Source of the DNA: an alpha proteobacterium 3107
GTDB taxonomy: Bacteria > Pseudomonadota > Alphaproteobacteria > Rhodobacterales > Rhodobacteraceae
Assembly: GCA_001483205.1 (NCBI GenBank)
Contig: JPPB01000170.1
Coordinates: 1-16,479, forward strand
Length of the DNA stretch: 16,479 nucleotides
Reading direction: 5' to 3'
The position numbers and the translations under genes were made by a program. This document shows, in pieces, positions 1 through 4,945 of this stretch (positions are counted from its first letter, which is position 1; every line of letters begins with the position of its first letter). The notes under the pieces are model-generated. The model did no database searches and was not told the origin of the DNA. It saw only the letters and a list, made by a program, of their open reading frames with translations.

Positions 1-7
1 CGGCCCT

Positions 8-48
8 GAAACGGTCCACCGGACCGTTTCCGAGACGGGCCTCACCCC
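8..48 (+). repeat. Hairpin repeat module, copy 1
   Basis: A perfect 10-bp inverted repeat, GAAACGGTCC at 8-17 and its complement at 21-30 with an ACC loop, is followed by the tail CGAGACGGGCCTCACCCC. From position 11 it matches 4831-4868 at 35 of 38 bases, tail included. A conserved tail that is not part of the stem argues for a dispersed repeat rather than a chance terminator. No T-run follows it. It lies at the window edge downstream of the 97-codon gene. Confidence 0.75.
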
Positions 49-69
49 ACGGCGGGCGCTTTGCACCCT

Positions 70-87
70 CCGGGCCGGGCGCTGCCC
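70..87 (+). repeat. 18-bp GC-rich repeat, copy 1
   Basis: CCGGGCCGGGCGCTGCCC is identical to 4901-4918. In both places it follows the hairpin module by a few tens of bases (21 here, 32 there), so the two modules seem to travel together as one composite repeat. G+C-rich 18-mers can recur by chance, but the preserved order supports common origin. Confidence 0.55.
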
Positions 88-125
88 TTCGGACGGGTCG
101 CGCCTCTGTTCCGGCGAGGGGGCCG

Positions 126-177
126 CTTACCCGCGGATAAGGGCAGCACTGCTGACATATTGGCGCGGGCAGGGCGG
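126..177 (+). repeat. Palindrome-headed repeat, copy A
   Basis: First of three copies of an element of about 51 bp. It starts with CTTACCCGCGGATAAG, here with one mismatch to the perfect palindrome CTTATCCGCGGATAAG, and continues GGGCA..AC..CTGAC.TATT. The conserved right flank is asymmetric, so the unit is longer than the palindrome itself. Copy B follows 46 bp later in the same orientation, and copy C is inverted at 3438-3488. Confidence 0.7.
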
Positions 178-215
178 ATGGTTTGGCGGGCGATACGCCA
201 TTATGCAGAGGTCTT
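172..215 (+). repeat. 44-bp repeat module, copy 1
   Basis: Matches 4783-4826 at 35 of 44 bases without gaps. The shared blocks are GGGCGG, TTTGG, GGGCGATAC and TATGCAGAGGTCTT. Here it fills the space between palindrome repeats A and B; at the other site it sits directly before hairpin module copy 2. This indicates a shuffled mosaic of repeat modules. Confidence 0.65.
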
Positions 216-223
216 GGACAAGG

Positions 224-274
224 CTTATCCGCGGATAAGGGCAACACATCTGACCTATTCGCCGGGCCGGGCAG
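224..274 (+). repeat. Palindrome-headed repeat, copy B
   Basis: Second copy, with the perfect 16-bp palindrome CTTATCCGCGGATAAG at 224-239 and a flank closely matching copy C. It overlaps the 3' end of the minus-strand gene at 255-548: the stop codon of that gene (257-255) and its last codons lie in the repeat. The 18-mer at 266-283 recurs at 4632-4649. Confidence 0.75.
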
Positions 275-548
275 CCGCCTGCCGCATGGCCCGACCATCC
301 CGGCCCCCCCGACGGCGGACAGTGGCGGCCTGCTCCAGCCCTTCGGCCAGCACCTTCGTCATCGGATGATCCGGGAACAGCGGCTGATAATGGGCATACA
401 GCCGCCCCAGCCAGCGTTTCGCATCCTCTGCCACCGGCACCCCGATCGCCCAGTCGAGAAAGATCGAACGGCATTCGCCCTCGGTGATCCCCTCAATTCG
501 ATAACTGTCCCCGAACAGCCCGCGCGGGTCCATTTCCTTCAGTTCCAT
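255..548 (-). CDS. Small conserved protein of unknown function, coupled to glnE
   Basis: Encodes 97 residues starting MELKEMDPRGLFGDSYRIEG. I know similar short proteins (the MDPR.LF.DSYRIEGI start, then SIFLDWA and DHPMT..L.EGL) next to glnE in Rhodobacterales, but no function is known to me. The start at 548 is chosen because GGGAGGAAACGG precedes the ATG with good Shine-Dalgarno spacing; a second ATG at 533 is less well placed. The gene overlaps the glnE stop by 10 bp, so translation is probably coupled to glnE. There is no signal peptide or membrane segment; it appears to be a small soluble cytoplasmic protein with several Trp, Tyr and acidic residues. The Arg-rich tail from about residue 78 (RRRGGRDGR) is followed by residues 90-97, which are encoded by repeat sequence and so are probably not ancestral. 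A role linked to nitrogen regulation is only inference from position. Confidence 0.82.
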   Translation of the reverse strand: MELKEMDPRGLFGDSYRIEGITEGECRSIFLDWAIGVPVAEDAKRWLGRLYAHYQPLFPDHPMTKVLAEGLEQAATVRRRGGRDGRAMRQAAARPGE

Positions 549-3337
549 CCGTTTCCTCCCGCCGGGGGCCACTGTCTCAGGGCACCGGCAATAACCGCAT
601 CCGCGCCCATGGCCAGCCGCTTCATCCGCGCCTTCAGCGCTTCCGCGTCGGCGGCCCCGGTCTCCCGCAACAGGAACGCCTGGCCACCCTCGCCGATCTC
701 CCTCATATCCAGAGGCTGGTCCGACAGCAACCGGGAACAGGCCAGCACCTGCCACATCAGATCGTAACAGGCAGAGAGCATGGCAGCCTGATCACCGGAC
801 AGCCACCCGGCGGCGCGGGCGGCCTCTGCCTGCGCCTCAACCCCGGTCGCAGAACACCCCGCCATCAGCGCCCCCGCCTGCACCAACAGCTCTATGTCCT
901 GCATCCTGCCCGGCCCCGGCCTTGTCTCCCACTCTGCCGTCGCGGGCGTGGCAGTGGCCGGACGCGCCCGCATCTGCCGCACATCCGGCACCACCTGCCC
1001 CGGCGCGCCCTTTTCCGACAGCAGCGCCGCCCGGAACGCTTCCACCTCTGCCATCAGCCCGGCAGGCCCGGCAACCGCCCGCGCCCGCGTCAGGGCCAGA
1101 TGCTCCCATGTGCGGGCGTTCTGCCACTGGTGCGCCCGGAACGCCGCGAACCCGATTGCCACCGGCCCCCGCTGCCCGGATGGTCTGGGCCGCATGTCCG
1201 GCCCGTAGAGACTGCCGCCCGCCATCGGTGCGCTCAGAGCCGTCACCAGCGCCCGGGTGAGCCGCGCATAATAGGGCCGGGCCGCCGCATCCGCCGTGTC
1301 TGCATCATCGGCATCGTGGATCACGATCAGGTCAAGAGCGGACCGGGCACTCAACCGTCCGGCCCCGAGCGCCCCCATGCCGAGCACCACCGCGCCCCTG
1401 CCCGACGGCGGCGGGCCGTGCCTGCGGCTGAACTCACCTGTCACCACCGGCCACAGCGCGCCAAGAACGGCCCCGGCAAGCTCTGCATACTGACGCCCCG
1501 CCCCGGCAGCGTCCACCAGCCCGCGCAGATGATGCACACCGATGCGGAAATGCCACTCTGCACGCGCCCGCCGGATCGCATCCAATTTATGCTCATAACC
1601 ATCCGCCGCCGCCATCGCCCCGGACATAAGCGCACAAAGCCCGGCCTCCCCCGGCCATGGCTCGAAAAACGCCCCGTCCAGCACCGCATCCAGAACCCCC
1701 GAATTGCGCGACAGGTGACGGGCGAGTGCGGGCGACGTGACGCAAATATCCACGAGAAGGTCGATCAGATGTGGGTTGGCCTCGAACAGCGACAAAAGCT
1801 GCACCCCCGCCGGAAGCCCCGACAGAAAGCCGTCAAACCGGGCCAACGCCTCTTCGGGTCGGGCGGCGCGCCCCATGCGTTTCAGGATTTCCGGCCTGAC
1901 CCGGCGGAAAATCTCGCGCGCACGGGCGGACCGCAGCGCCGGATATGCCTGCCAGCGGGAAACGATCCGCGCCGCCGGGCCGGACAGGGCCGCCGGTTCT
2001 GCCGGGTTCTCGCCGGGGGCAAAGAAACGCTCGGTCAGCGAATGGACTTCGCCCAGGCGCTCCGTCAGCTCCTGCTTCAGCGCCCCCGCATCCGTCCGGC
2101 CCATGAAATGCGCCAGGCGGCGAAACCCCTCGTCAGAGGCAGGCAGGGCGTGAGTTTGCGCATCATTGATCATCTGCAAGCGATGCTCCACCTCCCGGTG
2201 AAAGCGGTAATGCCCGGTCAGGGTGTCCGCCACCTCTGCCGGTGTCCATCCCCCCGCCGCAAGGCGCGACAACCCTTCCACCGTTTCGCGCACCCGCAGG
2301 TCAGGGTCGCGCCCGCCGGCAATAATCTGACGGGTCTGGGTGAAGAACTCAATTTCACGAATCCCGCCGCGCCCCAGTTTGATGTCATGGCCGGGCAGGA
2401 TGAGCGGCCCGCCCAGCCGCTTGTGGCCACGGATGCGCAGGCGCATGTCGTGGGCGTCCCGGATGGCGGCGAAATCCAGATGCCTGCGCCAGATAAAGGG
2501 CCGCAGCCGGTCAAGCCAGGCCCGCCCGGCCCGCAGATCACCCGCGCAGGGCCGCGCCTTGATATGGGCCGCGCGCTCCCATGTTCGCCCGACGCTTTCG
2601 TAATAGCGTTCCGCCGCCTCCATCGACAGGCAGACCGGTGTGACCGAGGGATCGGGGCGCAGGCGCAGATCGGTGCGAAAGACATAGCCGTCCGCGGTCA
2701 TGTCCGACAACTGCGCCGCCATGCGCCGGGTCGCCCGGATGAACCCGGCACGGGCGTCACCCCGGTCAGCCGGGTCAAACCGGGCCTCATCAAACAGGCA
2801 AATCAGGTCAATGTCAGAGGAATAGTTGAGCTCCCCCGCCCCCATCTTGCCCATTGCCAGCGCCACCATCCCGGCGGCATCGGGCAGATCGTCCCCGGTC
2901 ATCCCCGGCAGCCTGCTCCGGCGGATTTCCGCGCCGACCTGCGCCTTCATCGACAGATCGACGGCCATGTCCGCCAGCCGGGTCAGAGCGGCGGTTGTCT
3001 CTTCCAGCGACCAGATGCCGCCGAGATCGCACAGAGCCACCAGAAGCGCGATGCGACGTTTGGCGCGGCGCAACGCCTTTGAAAGCTGATCCGGGGCGGT
3101 GGCAGGCAACGGTGCGAGCACATCGGCCAGCGCGTCCTCGGGCGAACGGCTCAGGGCCACGCCGATCCAGCGGGCCTCTGCGGTGGCAAGCGCGGCCAGA
3201 TACGGGCTGCACCCCGCTGTGCCGCAAATCAGCTCTCTGAGGTCGGGGGTAAGGTCGGGAAACAGCGCCGCGACCTCTGCACCGCGTTCCGGCTCATGGG
3301 GAATCGGGCATCGGGTCAGGCGGGCGTTCGGCAACAT
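539..3337 (-). CDS. glnE: Bifunctional glutamine synthetase adenylyltransferase/deadenylylase
   Basis: Encodes 932 residues, close to the usual 940-990. GlnE covers and uncovers glutamine synthetase with AMP in response to PII and glutamine, tuning ammonium assimilation in the cytoplasm. Two nucleotidyltransferase domains are visible. The N-terminal (deadenylylating) domain has GELNYSSDIDL with Asp175 and Asp177, followed by RTDLRLRPDPS and the WERAAHIKARP block. The C-terminal (adenylylating) domain has GRLSARSALDL near 661-671, LYGPDMRPRPSG near 710-721 with Asp714, and WEHLALTRARAVAG. In the C-terminal motif the first metal-binding Asp of the usual SDLDL is Ala667 (codon GCT, plus-strand 1337-1339), while Asp669 remains. 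The helical linker between the domains appears intact. The ATG at 3337 has no clear Shine-Dalgarno. It lies 246 bp downstream of sufE, across a repeat, and overlaps the small gene after it. Identity is secure; whether the adenylylating activity survives is open. Confidence 0.96.
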   Translation of the reverse strand: MLPNARLTRCPIPHEPERGAEVAALFPDLTPDLRELICGTAGCSPYLAALATAEARWIGVALSRSPEDALADVLAPLPATAPDQLSKALRRAKRRIALLVALCDLGGIWSLEETTAALTRLADMAVDLSMKAQVGAEIRRSRLPGMTGDDLPDAAGMVALAMGKMGAGELNYSSDIDLICLFDEARFDPADRGDARAGFIRATRRMAAQLSDMTADGYVFRTDLRLRPDPSVTPVCLSMEAAERYYESVGRTWERAAHIKARPCAGDLRAGRAWLDRLRPFIWRRHLDFAAIRDAHDMRLRIRGHKRLGGPLILPGHDIKLGRGGIREIEFFTQTRQIIAGGRDPDLRVRETVEGLSRLAAGGWTPAEVADTLTGHYRFHREVEHRLQMINDAQTHALPASDEGFRRLAHFMGRTDAGALKQELTERLGEVHSLTERFFAPGENPAEPAALSGPAARIVSRWQAYPALRSARAREIFRRVRPEILKRMGRAARPEEALARFDGFLSGLPAGVQLLSLFEANPHLIDLLVDICVTSPALARHLSRNSGVLDAVLDGAFFEPWPGEAGLCALMSGAMAAADGYEHKLDAIRRARAEWHFRIGVHHLRGLVDAAGAGRQYAELAGAVLGALWPVVTGEFSRRHGPPPSGRGAVVLGMGALGAGRLSARSALDLIVIHDADDADTADAAARPYYARLTRALVTALSAPMAGGSLYGPDMRPRPSGQRGPVAIGFAAFRAHQWQNARTWEHLALTRARAVAGPAGLMAEVEAFRAALLSEKGAPGQVVPDVRQMRARPATATPATAEWETRPGPGRMQDIELLVQAGALMAGCSATGVEAQAEAARAAGWLSGDQAAMLSACYDLMWQVLACSRLLSDQPLDMREIGEGGQAFLLRETGAADAEALKARMKRLAMGADAVIAGALRQWPPAGGNGWN

Positions 3338-3437
3338 GGGGCAAGGATGCGTCCGGGCGTTCCGGGGGTCAACGGGGGGCGTGAAAAATCATTGTTGCGG
3401 GGCGACCGGATTTTGAGTCCAAACCCCGGCCCTGATT

Positions 3438-3488
3438 CCGCCCGGCAGAACGAATACGTCAGAAGTATTGCCCTTATCCGCGGATAAG
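3438..3488 (-). repeat. Palindrome-headed repeat, copy C (inverted)
   Basis: Third copy, in opposite orientation to A and B, in the 246-bp gap between sufE and glnE. The palindrome extends to 18 bp here (CCTTATCCGCGGATAAGG, 3472-3489). Read on the minus strand, GGGCAATACTTCTGACGTATTCG follows in two overlapping blocks that match copy B at most positions. The rest of the gap (3338-3437 and 3490-3583) shows no gene. Since it lies upstream of glnE it could affect glnE or sufE mRNA, but no T-run follows it, so a simple terminator is unlikely. Confidence 0.75.
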
Positions 3489-3583
3489 GTGCGTCTCTTT
3501 TGCGGGCCGACGTGGCATTTCGGGATGCCCTGCACCCTAAAGCCCCGCCACCGCGTCCGGCAACTCTCCCGCCGACCCGTGCC

Positions 3584-4033
3584 TCAACCGGCGACTTCCG
3601 CCTGCGCCAGGTGCCTGATCCGCCCGACCATCGCCCGCAATCCGTTCGAGCGCTGCGCCGACAGATGCGCGTCCAGCCCCAGCCGTGCCAGCTCTGCATG
3701 GGCATCGACCCTCAGCGCCTCACCAACCGTCAACCCGTTATACAGCGCGCCGAGAATAGCGATCAGCCCCCGCACGATCATCGCATCGCTCTCGCCCTGA
3801 AAGCTGAACACCGCCCCCGCGCCCGTCCCCTCAATCCGGTGCCGCAACCAGACCTGACTCGCGCACCCCTCGACCCGGGTCGCCGCAGTCTGAAGCGCCG
3901 GGTCCAGCCGGGTCATCGCCGCGCCCAGCTCAATCACATACCGATACCGGTCTTCCCAATCGTCCAGAAACCCGAAATTTCCGGCAATATCCTCGAATGC
4001 CTCTGTCGCCACGGGCTGCTCCTGATCCTGCAT
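3584..4033 (-). CDS. sufE: SufE family Fe-S assembly sulfur acceptor
   Basis: Encodes 149 residues. SufE takes persulfide sulfur from the cysteine desulfurase SufS and passes it to the scaffold for Fe-S cluster building in the cytoplasm. The family hallmark VEGCASQVWL is present, with the acceptor cysteine at residue 57. The flanking features also fit: FEDIAGNF near the start, the Y..VIELG helix, ALYNGLT near 97-103, and LSAQRSNGLRAMV near 125-137. The ATG at 4033 is preferred over a much longer upstream reading frame because the protein then has family length and begins just before the first conserved helix. GGGGA lies a few bases upstream of it. The gene stands outside any visible suf operon. 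It is divergent from the lipoprotein gene (115-bp gap) and upstream of glnE on the same strand. Confidence 0.95.
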   Translation of the reverse strand: MQDQEQPVATEAFEDIAGNFGFLDDWEDRYRYVIELGAAMTRLDPALQTAATRVEGCASQVWLRHRIEGTGAGAVFSFQGESDAMIVRGLIAILGALYNGLTVGEALRVDAHAELARLGLDAHLSAQRSNGLRAMVGRIRHLAQAEVAG

Positions 4034-4148
4034 GGTGTCCCCGGAATGACTAGGACGACCCGCCGCAAAGGTCCAGACTTTCAAAGACGGGTTTTCAACC
4101 GCGCCACTTTCGGTTAACCCGGAGAGAGGCAGAAAGAGGGATCGGTCC

Positions 4149-4607
4149 ATGAAAGCCCCGGTTTTCACGCTTGTGGTTTGCGCTCTGGTTTTGACGGCGT
4201 GCGGAGAGTCGCGCCTCAACCCCTTCAACTGGTTCGGGCGGGAGGAGGCCGCGCCCCGATCTGAGGCCCCTGACCGCCCGGATGTGCTTGACCGCACCGG
4301 TCTGGTGCAGCAGGTCACCGACCTGCGGATTGACCGCACCCCCGGCGGCGCGATCATCCGCGCAACCGGCCTGCCACCGACGCAGGGCTATTGGGGGGCC
4401 GGGCTGGAGCCGGTTGCCGATGAGCGCCCGGTTGACGGGGTGCTGACCTATCGTTTCCGCATTGAAGCGCCCATTGGACGGGAGCTGGCGGGCAACCGGC
4501 AATCGCGCGAGGTCATCGTGGCCCGTGCGGTTTCGGACGCGGTGCTTGAGGGGGTGCGGGTCGTTCGGGTGATGGGCGCGGCCAATGATCTGAGCCGACG
4601 GCGGTGA
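4149..4607 (+). CDS. Small lipoprotein of unknown function
   Basis: Encodes 152 residues and is the only convincing plus-strand gene here. The N-terminus is a lipoprotein signal peptide: Lys at position 2, a hydrophobic stretch VFTLVVCALVL, and the lipobox LTAC with Cys18 as the lipidated residue. Gly at +2 gives no inner-membrane retention signal by the E. coli rule, so outer-membrane anchoring is plausible. The sequence LNPFNWFGR just after the cysteine is typical of short lipoproteins I recall from Rhodobacterales. The rest is a soluble domain with alternating hydrophobic segments (GAIIRATGL, LTYRFRIEAP, EVIVARAVS), which suggests a beta-rich periplasmic fold. AGAGGG lies upstream of the ATG at a somewhat long distance. 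The gene is divergent from sufE and convergent with rnj. No function is assigned. Confidence 0.9.
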   Translation: MKAPVFTLVVCALVLTACGESRLNPFNWFGREEAAPRSEAPDRPDVLDRTGLVQQVTDLRIDRTPGGAIIRATGLPPTQGYWGAGLEPVADERPVDGVLTYRFRIEAPIGRELAGNRQSREVIVARAVSDAVLEGVRVVRVMGAANDLSRRR

Positions 4608-4641
4608 GGAAAACCTCTGTGTATTGAACGAGCCGGGCAGC

Positions 4642-4664
4642 CGCCTGCCTGGGCAGGCGCTTTT
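4642..4664 (+). terminator. Possible rho-independent terminator of the lipoprotein gene
   Basis: A 7-bp stem CGCCTGC/GCAGGCG (4642-4648 and 4653-4659) with loop CTGG is followed by CTTTT at 4660-4664, 35 bases after the lipoprotein stop. The stem is strong but the T-run is short. The same hairpin is half of an inverted repeat pair, so it may be a repeat that doubles as a terminator. Confidence 0.42.
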
Positions 4665-4752
4665 CGCGATATTCCAAATTGGCGATGGCCTTGCCATAAA
4701 GTCCATACGTGCCAACAGGTTGAAACGTTTAAAGCACCTGCCGGGGGGCAGG
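4642..4752. repeat. Inverted hairpin pair, REPIN-like
   Basis: The left hairpin (4642-4659) and the right hairpin CCTGCC-GGGG-GGCAGG (4737-4752) face each other. The bases beside the stems are inverted copies: GGCAGGCGCTTT at 4652-4663 against AAAGCACCTGCC at 4731-4742, 11 of 12 complementary. Weaker inverted similarity (TTGGC.....ATGG) continues inward. Two REP-like hairpins in inverted orientation with a linker of about 75 bp is the layout of REPIN elements. No RAYT transposase is in the window. Confidence 0.55.
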
Positions 4753-4782
4753 CAGGCAGGCGCTGCTTGGGCAGCAAGCGCC

Positions 4783-4826
4783 GGGCGGGACATTTGGGGG
4801 GCGATACAACCATATGCAGAGGTCTT
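4783..4826 (+). repeat. 44-bp repeat module, copy 2
   Basis: Matches 172-215 at 35 of 44 bases, ending in the shared TATGCAGAGGTCTT. Here it is followed within four bases by hairpin module copy 2; at the other site it is followed by palindrome repeat B. The junctions therefore differ between copies. Confidence 0.65.
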
Positions 4827-4830
4827 TAAG

Positions 4831-4868
4831 ACGGTCCACCAGACCGTTTCCGGGACGAGCCTCACCCC
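4831..4868 (+). repeat. Hairpin repeat module, copy 2
   Basis: Matches 11-48 at 35 of 38 bases. One of the three differences (A at 4841) shortens the perfect stem to ACGGTC/GACCGT with loop CACCA. The tail CGGGACGAGCCTCACCCC is kept. It lies in the gap downstream of rnj. Confidence 0.75.
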
Positions 4869-4900
4869 CTCAATGGGGTGGGGTGGCGCGCGCCCCCTCA

Positions 4901-4918
4901 CCGGGCCGGGCGCTGCCC
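4901..4918 (+). repeat. 18-bp GC-rich repeat, copy 2
   Basis: Identical to 70-87 and again located downstream of the hairpin module. On the minus strand it reads GGGCAGCGCCC and could form a small 4-bp hairpin 28 bases after the rnj stop, too weak to call a terminator. Confidence 0.55.
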
Positions 4919-4945
4919 CAATACCTTTCCCGGCATCCCCCGCGC

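Larger units (their letters stand above)
4608..4945. other. Gene-free repeat mosaic between convergent genes
   Basis: These 338 bases separate the lipoprotein gene from the end of rnj and contain no gene I can support. They hold, in order, an 18-mer shared with 266-283, a pair of inverted hairpins (4642-4752), a (GGCA)3 run at 4747-4758, the 44-bp module (4783-4826), hairpin module copy 2 (4831-4868), a 6-bp hairpin CACCCC/GGGGTG (4863-4880), and the 18-bp repeat (4901-4918). No T-run suitable for an rnj terminator is seen on the minus strand. Confidence 0.75.

Noticed and set aside
126..274. CRISPR-like spacing of the two direct copies A and B
   Set aside because: Only two copies, the unit is about 51 bp, the intervening sequence is itself a repeat module found elsewhere, and no cas genes are present.
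61..369. Short plus-strand frames across the repeat region (61-369 and 183-767)
   Set aside because: They translate the repeat modules and the antisense of the small gene and glnE. No ribosome site or family resemblance; likely the kind of spurious protein created by dispersed repeats.
1100..3082. A 660-codon open frame antisense to glnE
   Set aside because: It is the mirror of a real GC-rich gene, has Arg/Pro/His-rich shadow composition and no recognisable motif, whereas glnE on the other strand has full family motifs.
3395..3425. tRNA-Leu(CAA)-like anticodon arm (minus strand GGACTCAAAATCC)
   Set aside because: Only about 13-16 bases resemble the arm; no D-arm, T-arm or acceptor stem can be folded around it. 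Could be a relic, but chance is as likely.
3472..3489. DnaA-box resemblance of the palindrome (TTATCCGCG against TTATCCACA)
   Set aside because: Two mismatches in the most conserved 3' half in every copy, and the conserved flank shows a repeat unit rather than an origin cluster; no AT-rich unwinding region.
4863..4880. CACCCC/GGGGTG hairpin as an rnj terminator
   Set aside because: Six-bp stem with no T-run on the minus strand and located within the repeat tail; not convincing.
4095..4901. A 268-codon minus-strand frame across the lipoprotein gene and repeats
   Set aside because: It runs antisense to a gene with a proper lipoprotein signal and through repeat sequence, with no motif.
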